Assembly (NCBI GenBank): GCA_034414555.1
Contig: DAOUMA010000003.1
Span: forward strand, 62,001 to 126,000
Reading direction: 5' to 3'
Origin: CG2-30-46-19 sp034414555
GTDB lineage: Bacteria > Chloroflexota > Dehalococcoidia > GIF9 > AB-539-J10
DNA: 64,000 nucleotides
Part shown: one piece after another, positions 31,395 through 40,312 of the stretch
Layout of the letters: each line of letters starts with the position of its first letter
How positions within the stretch are numbered: the stretch's first letter is position 1
Program-made: the position numbers and the translations under genes
Notes under the pieces: model-generated
Told to the model about the DNA's origin: nothing
What the model saw: only the letters and a program-made list of their open reading frames with translations
Database searches by the model: none

Positions 31395-32423
31395 ATGAAG
31401 CTATTCGAGTTGGGAGAATTTGGCTTAATTGATGTTATACAGCGCATCGCTGAAAAATCCCGAAATCCTCGATATGATTCCTGGCGGCAACTTTTAGTCG
31501 GCATTGGCGATGATGCCGCTGCCTGGCAAAGCGGCAATTATATCCAGCTAGCCACCACAGATACTCTGGTTCAAAACATCCATTTTGACCTCAGCGTTAT
31601 TAGTTGGAGGGAGTTAGGCTGGAAAGCCATGGCAGTGAACTTGAGCGATATCGCCGCCATGGGTGGTATTCCTGAATACGCCTTAATCTCCCTAGCCTTA
31701 CCCAGTGAACTCGAAGTAGAAAACGTCTCCGATTTTTTCCAGGGCATGGTAGAGCTTGCCGATAAATTCGAGGTCGCTATAGCTGGCGGTAACCTGGCTT
31801 CCTCCCCTAATGTGGTTATCACCGTCACCATCACAGGTCGCTCTAAAGATAAACGAATACTCAAGCGGTCAACAGCCATACCTGGAGAACAAATAGCAGT
31901 TACCGGCTTTTTAGGTCTTTCGGCAGCGGGTCTAAAAATGCTCCAAGGAAAAGCCAAACTCGATGATGAAACCACCGACATCCTAAGACAAGCCCATTTT
32001 CAACCTACTCCAAGAATAAAAGAGGGACAGCTCTTGCTACAACAAGGAGTCACTGCCGCCATAGACATAAGCGATGGGCTCATTGCTGACCTTGGCCACC
32101 TATGTCAGGCGAGCAAAGTTAACGCCAAGATAAAGATAGACAAGGTGCCTGTACACCCTTTGGTTAAAGCCAATTTCCCAGACTATCAAGAACTGGCGTT
32201 AAGCGGAGGTGAGGAGTATGAACTGGTATTCACCGCTGATAAAGTTACTATGGAGAAAGTTAAGCGTGCTTTGGATTGTCCTGTAAGCGTAATTGGAGAG
32301 ATAACCGTCGAGAGTCTACCCGTTCGGGTAATTTTAGTAAACGGCAAGGGAAATGCTATCACCCCTACAAAGACAGGTTGGGAGCACTTCAAAAATGAAG
32401 TCCTTAAAACTAAGGTCGCATAG
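31395..32423 (+). CDS. thiL: thiamine-monophosphate kinase
   Basis: 342 residues; makes thiamine diphosphate from the monophosphate. GIGDDAAAW, TTDTLVQNIHFDL (Mg/ATP ligands), VNLSDIAAMGGIPEYALISL, IAGGNLASS and AIDISDGLIADLGHLC are the AIRS-fold signatures of ThiL. Its 3' end overlaps tsaE by 29 bases. Probably translated from a leaderless mRNA. Confidence 0.95.
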   Translation: MKLFELGEFGLIDVIQRIAEKSRNPRYDSWRQLLVGIGDDAAAWQSGNYIQLATTDTLVQNIHFDLSVISWRELGWKAMAVNLSDIAAMGGIPEYALISLALPSELEVENVSDFFQGMVELADKFEVAIAGGNLASSPNVVITVTITGRSKDKRILKRSTAIPGEQIAVTGFLGLSAAGLKMLQGKAKLDDETTDILRQAHFQPTPRIKEGQLLLQQGVTAAIDISDGLIADLGHLCQASKVNAKIKIDKVPVHPLVKANFPDYQELALSGGEEYELVFTADKVTMEKVKRALDCPVSVIGEITVESLPVRVILVNGKGNAITPTKTGWEHFKNEVLKTKVA

Positions 32424-32889
32424 TCCAGAGCAAACCCAGCTTTTAGGAAGCCACCTTGGTGAACTAGCTCAACGAGGCGATATCTTCCTCCTTATCGGTG
32501 AGCTAGGAACCGGCAAGACCTGCATTGCTCAGGGCATTGCCAGAGGGCTGGGAATCAAGGAATATGCCTTAAGCCCTTCCTTCGTAATAATCAGGGAATA
32601 CCATGGTAATCTCCCCTTATTCCATATTGACTTTTACCGCATCAAGTATGTCGAGGAAATTAATGACCTGGGACTTGAGGAATATCTCTATGGCAACGGA
32701 GTTTGTACCATAGAATGGGCAGAGAAAGGAACTTCAGCACTACCCGAAGAGAATTTAACTATAACGCTAAATTACATTCCCGATTCCGACACAGAACGCT
32801 CCATTTATTTTGAATCTGAAGGCAAACGATACCTAGAATTGTTGGAGAAGCTTAAAATGAGATTGAAGCAGGAAAAATCATGGAACTGA
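32395..32889 (+). CDS. tsaE: tRNA t6A biosynthesis ATPase TsaE
   Basis: 164 residues from the ATG at 32395; the ATG at 32353 adds a 14-residue unconserved extension inside thiL. The P-loop is GELGTGKTCIAQG near residue 38; SPSFVIIREY, PLFHIDFYRI and TIEWAEKG are typical of TsaE. It works with TsaB and TsaD on t6A37 in ANN-decoding tRNAs; tsaB follows with a 10-base overlap. tsaD is not in the window. Confidence 0.95.
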   Translation: MKSLKLRSHSPEQTQLLGSHLGELAQRGDIFLLIGELGTGKTCIAQGIARGLGIKEYALSPSFVIIREYHGNLPLFHIDFYRIKYVEEINDLGLEEYLYGNGVCTIEWAEKGTSALPEENLTITLNYIPDSDTERSIYFESEGKRYLELLEKLKMRLKQEKSWN

Positions 32890-33596
32890 CCATAGATACT
32901 TCCTCCAATACTGCCAGCATTGCCCTGTCCCATAGAGGAGAACTTATATCGGAGCTAACCTGGCAATCAACCCATAACCACACTGTGGAATTGACGCCCA
33001 ATTTAGCCTATCTGCTTAAACAAGCTAAATTAGAACCAAAGTTTATTGAAGCGATTATCGTGGCTAAAGGTCCGGGAAGCTTTAACGGGCTGAGAGTGGG
33101 AATAAGCGCTGCAAAAGGAATAGCTCTTTCCTTGAACATTCCTTTGCTTGGCATAAGCACATTAGAGGCCGAAGCTTACCCGTTCAGATACTCCGAACTC
33201 CCTATATGTCCTATCCTTAAAGTAAGCCGCCAGGAAATCGCTTCCGCTCTTTACCAACGGGAAAATAATGATTGGCATCGGATGGAAAAAGAACACTTAA
33301 CCACACTCCAGACTTTATGCACCCAAATTAGCCAGGAAACACTCTTTTGCGGCGAAATCTCCAATGATATGGCAAGCGAAATACGACAAAATTTGGGTAA
33401 ACTGGCTATAATGCCACAGAACGCTGCCAGGTTGCCTCGAGCTGTCTCCCTTGCTGCTTTAGGTTGGCAAAGGCTCAGTCAGGGAGAGCGAGACAACCTG
33501 GCAACACTTCAGCCCTTGTATCTTCGCCCTCCTCAGATAACAAAGCCCAAAGAAAGGAAAAAAAATTGCTGCGAAAACGAAGTCTTGAAGAAGTAG
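32880..33596 (+). CDS. tsaB: tRNA t6A biosynthesis protein TsaB
   Basis: 238 residues of the ASKHA-fold TsaD partner. LTIDTSSNTASIALSH at the N-terminus, HTVELTPNLAYLL, and AKGPGSFNGLRVGISAAKGI are diagnostic. The stop overlaps the TTG start of the next gene by 31 bases. Confidence 0.94.
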   Translation: MELTIDTSSNTASIALSHRGELISELTWQSTHNHTVELTPNLAYLLKQAKLEPKFIEAIIVAKGPGSFNGLRVGISAAKGIALSLNIPLLGISTLEAEAYPFRYSELPICPILKVSRQEIASALYQRENNDWHRMEKEHLTTLQTLCTQISQETLFCGEISNDMASEIRQNLGKLAIMPQNAARLPRAVSLAALGWQRLSQGERDNLATLQPLYLRPPQITKPKERKKNCCENEVLKK

Positions 33597-34636
33597 AATA
33601 TACATCAGGGTTCTGCTTCGCCTGCGGGCGAAATAACCCTATAGGGTTAAAATTAAAATTTACCTATGATGGTGCGAAAGTTAACAGCGAATTCACGCCG
33701 CAGCAGGTTCATGAAGGGTGGCATGGCTTTGCCCACGGCGGCATCCTCTATACCTTGCTTGATGAGGCGAATGCTTACGCCATCCTTTGTCATGGGATTA
33801 ATTGCGTCACAGGCACAAGCGAGGTGAAATTCAGACATCCAGCACCTATTGGTGAAACAATCCAGATTTCCGCTCAACTTATCCGAAAAACACATAGAGT
33901 AGCCACAACAAAAGGAACACTGACCCTTAAAGATGGCACAATCATAGCCGAAAACACCTCTTTGTTTTACATAGTCGGAAAAACAAGAATATCAATTATC
34001 TGGGATATGGATGGTGTGCTGGTTGATTCGGCTCGTTTCCATCTTGCTGCTTGGCAAGAGGTCTTTTCCAGAAGGGGGGTAAAGTTTACTGAAAAGGATT
34101 TCATCAAGCTTTTTGGCTCCAGAAACGACTACATAGTCCGCAGTGTTTTAGGGCAAGATATCCCCGAGGAAGATATTAAGACCATAACACGGGAAAAGGA
34201 GCTGGAATTCCGTAATACGATAAAAGGGAATGCTAAGTTATTACCTGGCGTATCCAGGCTATTAGACATGCTGAAGGGAAATTTAAAGATGGCTTTGGCT
34301 TCCTCAGCACCAAGGGAAAATATAGATTTAATCAGCAGCGAACTCCACATAGAGGAGTACTTCAATTGTGTGGTCTCAGGTCACGAAGTAGCGGAAAGCA
34401 AACCCAGCCCTGAAATATTCTCTTTAGCCGCCAAAAAATTGGAAACTAATCCCGGAAATTGCCTCGTAATTGAAGATTCCCCCCTCGGTGTTAAGGCAGC
34501 TAAAGCTGCTGGTATGAAATGTCTCGCGGTGAGCCACAGCCATCCCCAACAGGACATAATTGAAGCCAGCGCAGCAGTCAACACCCTGGAAGACATAGAC
34601 TTACTCTCTCTATTAAAAATCGTATGGGAAAGTTGA
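33566..34636 (+). CDS. fusion of a PaaI-type hotdog thioesterase with a HAD phosphatase
   Basis: 356 residues from the TTG at 33566, 7 bases after AAAGGA; longer starts lie deep within tsaB and read as low-complexity sequence. Residues ~10-135 are a PaaI/acyl-CoA thioesterase hotdog: FCFACGRNNPIGLKLKF, EGWHGFAHGGILYTLLDEA, GTSEVKFRHPAPIGE. Then, without a break, ISIIWDMDGVLVDSARFH opens a HAD domain of beta-phosphoglucomutase type. Its cap is at ~160-225, motif II is ALASSAP, the motif III Lys is in ESKPSPEIF, and motif IV is VIEDSPLGVKAAKAAGM. Both active sites look intact. The fusion is unfamiliar to me; the joint substrate is unknown. Confidence 0.85.
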   Translation: MLRKRSLEEVEYTSGFCFACGRNNPIGLKLKFTYDGAKVNSEFTPQQVHEGWHGFAHGGILYTLLDEANAYAILCHGINCVTGTSEVKFRHPAPIGETIQISAQLIRKTHRVATTKGTLTLKDGTIIAENTSLFYIVGKTRISIIWDMDGVLVDSARFHLAAWQEVFSRRGVKFTEKDFIKLFGSRNDYIVRSVLGQDIPEEDIKTITREKELEFRNTIKGNAKLLPGVSRLLDMLKGNLKMALASSAPRENIDLISSELHIEEYFNCVVSGHEVAESKPSPEIFSLAAKKLETNPGNCLVIEDSPLGVKAAKAAGMKCLAVSHSHPQQDIIEASAAVNTLEDIDLLSLLKIVWES

Positions 34637-34645
34637 TGTAACGCA

Positions 34646-35986
34646 ATGTTAGAGGTTTTAACTCAGAAGTTAATCAAAATATTCCACGAACTTGGCGGCA
34701 AAGGCAAGCTTAGCGAGAAGGATATCGACACTGCTTTACGAGAAGTGCGCTTATCCCTTCTGGAAGCCGATGTAAATTTCAAGGTAGTAAAGGAACTCCT
34801 ATCCAGGGTAAGAGAGCGCGCTGTCAGCACAGAGGTATCACAAAGTCTGACACCAGCCCAGCAAGTTATTAAAATCGTCTACGAAGAACTAATTGCCATT
34901 TTGGGACATGAACCGAGCAAGCTTGCTCCCGTTGCTCACCCCCCAGCAGTTGCTTTGCTTGTTGGATTACAAGGCTCTGGCAAAACCACTACAGCAGCTA
35001 AATTAGCCTTTCACCTCAAAAATTTGGGGCAACACCCGCTACTGGTAGCCGGTGATACCCGCCGACCTGCCGCCATTGAACAATTAAAACTATTAGGCAA
35101 ACAACAAAATATCCCTGTGTATAGCGAAAATGCCACCGCATTATCAATAACCATTTGCTGCAACGCTTTAAAACAAGCTAAACAAACAGCCACAAACTGG
35201 GTGATTATTGATACCCAGGGACGACTACAAATCGATGAAGGTATGATGCAAGAATTAGCTGACATTAAATCCAAACTACAGCCATTAGAAGTATTACTTA
35301 CTGTAGATGCCATGACTGGGCAAGAGGCAGTAAAAGTAGCCCAGGAATTCCATCGCCGAATCGGGCTTACCGGGCTTATATTAACAAAGTTGGATGGTGA
35401 TGCCAGAGGCGGGGCAGCTCTCTCCATCAGGTTTGTCACCGGGGTGCCCATAAAATTTCTCGGCACCGGAGAGAAAATAACCGCCCTCGAGCCTTTTTAT
35501 CCTGACCGTTTTGCCTCCCGTGTATTGGGCATGGGAGATGTACTCAGCCTCATTGAACACGCTGAAAGAACCTATAGCCAGCAACAAGCTAGGGAACTGG
35601 AAAGAAAAATGCGCACCACTAGCTTTGACCTTAATGACCTTCTTGAGCAGTTACACCAAATCCACAAGATAGGACCTCTAACAAGCTTACTTGAGATGTT
35701 GCCGGGCATTTCCAAATTAGCTTCTTACATGCCCGAGGATGAAGGAGAAAAACGCTTAACAAAGATAGAGGCGATTATTCTCTCCATGACTACCGAAGAA
35801 CGGCACAATCCACGCATCATCAACGGTAGTCGAAGACGTCGAATCGCTCAGGGAAGTGGCACCACGCCTCAAGACATTAACCAGATGCTTAACCAATTCT
35901 ACCAGATGCAAAAACTGACCAAAACGCTAATGCGGGGAAGACCATCCAAGAATATGACCAGTATGTTTGGTATCCCCTTCAAATAA
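34646..35986 (+). CDS. ffh: signal recognition particle protein Ffh
   Basis: 446 residues. The N domain and GTPase G domain hold GLQGSGKTTTAAKLA (G1), AGDTRRPAAIEQL, IIDTQGRLQID (G3; Gln where DTAGR is normal), LTKLDGDARGGAAL (G4) and GTGEKI. The methionine-rich M domain from ~300 has LLEMLPGIS and SMTTEERHNPRIINGSRRRR, which binds SRP RNA. No ffs gene was found in the window. Convergent with rpoD; the stops are 2 bases apart. Confidence 0.96.
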   Translation: MLEVLTQKLIKIFHELGGKGKLSEKDIDTALREVRLSLLEADVNFKVVKELLSRVRERAVSTEVSQSLTPAQQVIKIVYEELIAILGHEPSKLAPVAHPPAVALLVGLQGSGKTTTAAKLAFHLKNLGQHPLLVAGDTRRPAAIEQLKLLGKQQNIPVYSENATALSITICCNALKQAKQTATNWVIIDTQGRLQIDEGMMQELADIKSKLQPLEVLLTVDAMTGQEAVKVAQEFHRRIGLTGLILTKLDGDARGGAALSIRFVTGVPIKFLGTGEKITALEPFYPDRFASRVLGMGDVLSLIEHAERTYSQQQARELERKMRTTSFDLNDLLEQLHQIHKIGPLTSLLEMLPGISKLASYMPEDEGEKRLTKIEAIILSMTTEERHNPRIINGSRRRRIAQGSGTTPQDINQMLNQFYQMQKLTKTLMRGRPSKNMTSMFGIPFK

Positions 35987-35988
35987 GC

Positions 35989-37428
35989 TCATTCCAGATA
36001 ATCTCTAAGCTTTCTGCTATATTGGGGATGGCGTAGCTTGCGCAAAGCTTTGGCTTCAATTTGGCGAATTCTCTCCCGAGTTACACTAAACTCTTTGCCC
36101 ACCTCCTCCAATGTTCGAGGATGCCCATCTTTAAGTCCAAATCTGAGCTGTATTACCCTTTTCTCGCGTTCACTGAGTTCATCAAGTACTTTCTCTATTT
36201 GCTCTTTCAGTAGCTGTTGTGAGGCTACCTCAGTTGGTGCTGGGCTAGCTTGGTCTTCAACAAAATCGCCAAGCCGACTATCTTCATCCTCGCCTACCGG
36301 TGTCTCCAAAGATACAGGCTCATGACGAAACAAATCCATAATTTCTTCTACTCTCTCAGGGGTTAAACTTAGAGAACTAGCAATTTCTTCGTAGCTTGGT
36401 TCATGCCCGTATTCTTGGGTTAGCTGCCGAGTTGTTCGCAACAGCTTATTTATTGTCTCTACCATGTGTACTGGGATGCGGATGGTGCGGGATTGGTCAG
36501 CTATAGCTCTAGTTATTCCTTGCCTGATCCACCAAGTAGCATAAGTGCTAAACTTGTAACCTTTTCTATATTGGAACTTATCTACAGCCCGCATAAGGCC
36601 AATGTTCCCTTCCTGAATGAGGTCAAGAAAGGACATACCGTGTCCAATATATTTCTTGGCAATGCTGACCACCAATCTCAGATTAGCTTCAGTAAGGTGT
36701 TTCTCCGCCCGCTCAGCTTCTTTCCTCACCCGGTCAAAATAAGCTCCGAACTGACCAGCATAAGGCTTTAGACGGGAGATAAACTCCTTATCGGACAGCA
36801 AAGCTTTTATCCCTTTAAGAGTAGTCTTCTTCCCGATGACAGACAGCGATTGTGGTGGCAAAAGAGAACTGCTTAAGGAAAGCTCCACTATGGTTTCTAC
36901 TGTTGAAGCTCTCTTACCTGTCTCTTGAGCAACTGCCTCAGCTAACTCCGCATCAATTTCATCATCAATGGCAACACGGAATTTAGGGTTGGTTATCGTT
37001 TTTATCACGCTGCCTGAATAATCAAGGCCTACATGTTTTCCAACGACCTTGACAATGGGGTAAGCTCGGAATAACCGAGAGAGCAAGTAAAGTACCGTAT
37101 CAACCTCCGAGGGATACCGTCCATGTTTGTTAAAATAAGTATCCTCAAATTTAACTAAATACCTACCTTGCTCTATCAAGCTTGCGAGCTTTTTTTCCTC
37201 AGCAGCTTTTAGTAGTTTTACCCTGCCAATTTCATGAAGATACATACGAGTTGAATCATCAATTATTTCATGTTCTTCAAAACCTATCTCTGGTTCTGGT
37301 TTAACCCCTTCAGGGATTACTGCAACAGCATCCTCCTCAGCTTCCTCCTCAGCAACAGGTGTCTCCTCCTCCTCGAATCCCTCATCCTCATTTACATTAG
37401 TCATTTCGTCCTTCACCGAATCCATCAA
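35989..37428 (-). CDS. rpoD: primary RNA polymerase sigma factor (sigma-70/SigA)
   Basis: 479 residues. A very acidic N-terminus (1-60) precedes region 1.2 (DDSTRMYLHEIGRVKLL). Region 2 has NLRLVVSIAKKYIGHGMSF, LIQEGNIGLMRAVDKF and YKFSTYATWWIRQGITRAI, which binds -10 DNA. Region 3 and region 4 follow, with EEVGKEFSVTRERIRQIEAK as the -35-reading helix-turn-helix. An insertion of ~170 residues between 1.2 and 2 is the non-conserved region. Group 1 factor; the -35/-10 boxes found in the window match its expected specificity. Third downstream of ppsA-dgt-dnaG; overlaps dnaG by 4 bases. Confidence 0.95.
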   Translation of the reverse strand: MMDSVKDEMTNVNEDEGFEEEETPVAEEEAEEDAVAVIPEGVKPEPEIGFEEHEIIDDSTRMYLHEIGRVKLLKAAEEKKLASLIEQGRYLVKFEDTYFNKHGRYPSEVDTVLYLLSRLFRAYPIVKVVGKHVGLDYSGSVIKTITNPKFRVAIDDEIDAELAEAVAQETGKRASTVETIVELSLSSSLLPPQSLSVIGKKTTLKGIKALLSDKEFISRLKPYAGQFGAYFDRVRKEAERAEKHLTEANLRLVVSIAKKYIGHGMSFLDLIQEGNIGLMRAVDKFQYRKGYKFSTYATWWIRQGITRAIADQSRTIRIPVHMVETINKLLRTTRQLTQEYGHEPSYEEIASSLSLTPERVEEIMDLFRHEPVSLETPVGEDEDSRLGDFVEDQASPAPTEVASQQLLKEQIEKVLDELSEREKRVIQLRFGLKDGHPRTLEEVGKEFSVTRERIRQIEAKALRKLRHPQYSRKLRDYLE

Positions 37429-39275
37429 TTAACTCCCCCTGTTTTTCCTGCTCTCGACTGTTTGATGAAAATTTCTCTGATTCTTTGACTGGAAGCTATT
37501 CCTTGCGCTTCCAATTTGGCAAGCTCTGCGTCAATACCTTCTGTCTCCCTCTCAAGATTAAGCATTGCTTCTTTCTCAGCTTCTAGACTTCTGCAATGCC
37601 TCTCTTGCAACCGGAGAACACAATCAGTAAGTTCACGCTGTCTATCAGCTTTTTGAGCCTCAGACGGAAATTTTTTATTCAATAAATAGTTTAAATGTTC
37701 TAATAGGTTCGTGTCAAGTTTCTCTTTGAGCTCAGAAATGCTTTGAGACTGTTGCCATTTACTAAATAGCTCGCGATTCTCAGTGTATACAAAAAACTCC
37801 GGCTCTAATTCCTGAACTACATCACGATATTCAGGATATTGAAACAATAATGCTAAACACATTTCCTCAATCGGACTTGATGCAAGTCGCTGGAGAAGAC
37901 GCGAGTGATTTACTTCAATCAACTGCTTGCCTTCAGTGGCACGCATCTTCCTTAATACTGCCATCAAGGTGGATTCATCCAATTTCAACAGATGCGCCAT
38001 CTTCTGCATATATTGAGCTTGCCTTATAGGGTCCTTCACTTCATAAAGCAAAGGCAATAACTTCCGTATTGCCAACGATTTGTCTTCAGCTTTGTTGAAA
38101 TCGACTTTGTTTATCACCGCTTCAAGAGCAAATTCCAATATGGGCAAAGCTTGAGTTACCATACTTTGCCAAAGCTTCGGGGTTTCAATTATTACTTCAT
38201 CAGGGTCTTTACCTGAAGGCAAAGGAATGACCCTTATTTCAGCATCAAGAACACCCTCACATCTAACCAATCCGGTCCATAACGGCACCGGAATCGCTTT
38301 TCTATCCAGAGAACGAGCTAATATCTCCCCGCTCCGTAAGGTAGCTTCCTCACCAGCTATATCAGCGTCAAGGGCTAAAGTTATATTCTTGGTTAACCTT
38401 TTAAGGATATTCACTTGTCTTTCGGTTAAAGAAATCCCCATTGAGGCAACCACATTCTGCCAACCATTTTGATGAGCCGCGAGGACATCCATATAGCCTT
38501 CCACAACTATGGCTAAATTTTCCTTTCTGATAATGTCCTTAGCTTTATCAATCCCATAAAAGTTGCTCCCTTTATCAAAAATCACTGTCTGCGGGGAATT
38601 GATGTATTTAGGTTGCGAGTCATCCAGTGCTCTGGCGCCGAAACCAGTAATGCGACCCTTAATATCCCATATGGGAACCATCAACCGCTCGCGAAACCTA
38701 TCATAGCTACCCCCATCTTCTTTCTTTATTATCAAACCAACATCAAATATGTCTTTCTGTTCATAACCTTTATTAATCAATTTTTTTTTAATTGTCTCCC
38801 AATCATCGGGGCTAAAACCAAGTCGGAATTTCTTAATAGTCTCCAGAGTGATTTTCCTGCTATCAAGATAACTCCTGGCCTTCTCACCTACCGCGGTATC
38901 TAGTAACAGGTGATGATAATATTCGCTTGCAAGCTCATTAATCTCAAATAATCTCTTTGTTTCCTCATCTTTGGCTTTCTCTGTTTCTGTAGGTTCCTTT
39001 AATGTTATGCCAGCCCTTTGAGCTAGAAGATGAAGAGCCTGACCAAAGTCAATCCCCTCCTTTTTCATAATAAATGAGAAAACATCGCCCCCGGTATTAC
39101 AAGCACCAAAACAATGCCAGGTCTGCTGGTCCGGGAAAACGAAGAAGGAAGGGTTTTTTTCACTGTGGAATGGACATAATGCTTTAAAATTACGCCCTGC
39201 TTTCTGCAAAGGCACGTAATCGGCCACTACCTCTACAATGTCTACCCTTTGTTTTACATCATTGATCACGCTCAT
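37425..39275 (-). CDS. dnaG: DNA primase
   Basis: 616 residues. The CHC2 zinc finger is CPFHSEKNPSFFV...WHCFGAC (~35-60). The catalytic core has FGARALDDSQPKYINSP, and the Toprim part is LAIVVEGYMDVLAAHQNG with TLALDADIAGEEAT. The C-terminal helicase-binding region is helical. It primes lagging-strand synthesis. The conserved dnaG-rpoD pair of the macromolecular synthesis operon is kept. Confidence 0.96.
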   Translation of the reverse strand: MSVINDVKQRVDIVEVVADYVPLQKAGRNFKALCPFHSEKNPSFFVFPDQQTWHCFGACNTGGDVFSFIMKKEGIDFGQALHLLAQRAGITLKEPTETEKAKDEETKRLFEINELASEYYHHLLLDTAVGEKARSYLDSRKITLETIKKFRLGFSPDDWETIKKKLINKGYEQKDIFDVGLIIKKEDGGSYDRFRERLMVPIWDIKGRITGFGARALDDSQPKYINSPQTVIFDKGSNFYGIDKAKDIIRKENLAIVVEGYMDVLAAHQNGWQNVVASMGISLTERQVNILKRLTKNITLALDADIAGEEATLRSGEILARSLDRKAIPVPLWTGLVRCEGVLDAEIRVIPLPSGKDPDEVIIETPKLWQSMVTQALPILEFALEAVINKVDFNKAEDKSLAIRKLLPLLYEVKDPIRQAQYMQKMAHLLKLDESTLMAVLRKMRATEGKQLIEVNHSRLLQRLASSPIEEMCLALLFQYPEYRDVVQELEPEFFVYTENRELFSKWQQSQSISELKEKLDTNLLEHLNYLLNKKFPSEAQKADRQRELTDCVLRLQERHCRSLEAEKEAMLNLERETEGIDAELAKLEAQGIASSQRIREIFIKQSRAGKTGGVN

Positions 39276-40312
39276 CAGGATATTTCCTCAGCTAGGCGTG
39301 ATGCATATTGGTCAGTCATCCCAGCAATATAATCAGCGACTTTCCGTTCTTTGTTATCACTTAATAAAGCAAATTCGTAAGGCAGTTTATCCTCGTGTTT
39401 CAAAAAATAAGAATATAATAGTTGCATTATTTCCCCAGCTTTCTTAGCATCTTCGCTTTCTAAACTAGGGCGATACACCTTATCAAATAAGAATCGCCGC
39501 AACTCATTGCTAGCTTGAAGCATACTCGGATTCATGCCTATACTTGGTTCACCACCACTATTCTTCCCGCTAACCGCCCAGGAATAGCTTATAGTATCAC
39601 AAACCAAGGCGTTGATTCGCTGCGAGCGCGTCGAGCCTAAAGTAGCTATCACTGAATTAGGTAAATCGTTTAGAGTAATAACACCAGCCCTTATAGCATC
39701 ATCAACGTCATGGTTAATATAAGCTACCACATCAGCTATCTTACATACTTGTCCCTCCATAGTGCCAATATCTGCCCATCCTTCCCCCAAGATATCGACC
39801 TGACCTTTAGAATGATTAAGAATGCCATCTCTTACCTCCCAACAAAGATTGAGCCCATGCCCATCATTCTCCAGCAAATCAACCACTCGCAGGCTTTGTT
39901 CATTGTGTTTGAAACCTTCAGGGCATAGCTCATTTAAAATCTGCTCCCCTATATGACCAAAAGGGGTATGTCCCAAATCATGTCCCAGGGCGATGGCTTC
40001 GGTTAAATCTTCGTTTAAATTCAAAGCTCGTGATATAGTCCTAGCAATTTGAGAAACTTCCAAGGTATGGGTAAGCCTGGTTACATAGTGGTCCCCTAGA
40101 GGAGCGATAAACACTTGTGTCTTATGCTTAAGCCGCCGAAAGGCCTTAGAATGAATGATGCGGTCGCGATCACGCTGAAAGCAAGTCCTTATCGGACATG
40201 GTTCCTCCCACCCCATTCTGCCGCGACTAAATTTACTTTTAACAGCATAAGGTGAAAGAGCTTCTTCTTTTCGCTCCGTTTGCTCCCGTATATGAAGCTC
40301 ATTGCACATCAT
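39275..40312 (-). CDS. dgt: dGTPase-like HD-domain triphosphohydrolase
   Basis: 345 residues. HD ligands are in THTLEVSQIARTISRAL (H), IALGHDLGHTPFGHIGE (HD) and VVAYINHDVDDAIRAG (D). FQRDRDRIIHSKAFRRLKHKTQVF is the N-terminal signature of the Dgt-like family (given in part). It hydrolyses dNTPs to deoxynucleosides and triphosphate. Its stop overlaps dnaG by one base and its start overlaps ppsA by 14 bases. Confidence 0.93.
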   Translation of the reverse strand: MMCNELHIREQTERKEEALSPYAVKSKFSRGRMGWEEPCPIRTCFQRDRDRIIHSKAFRRLKHKTQVFIAPLGDHYVTRLTHTLEVSQIARTISRALNLNEDLTEAIALGHDLGHTPFGHIGEQILNELCPEGFKHNEQSLRVVDLLENDGHGLNLCWEVRDGILNHSKGQVDILGEGWADIGTMEGQVCKIADVVAYINHDVDDAIRAGVITLNDLPNSVIATLGSTRSQRINALVCDTISYSWAVSGKNSGGEPSIGMNPSMLQASNELRRFLFDKVYRPSLESEDAKKAGEIMQLLYSYFLKHEDKLPYEFALLSDNKERKVADYIAGMTDQYASRLAEEIS

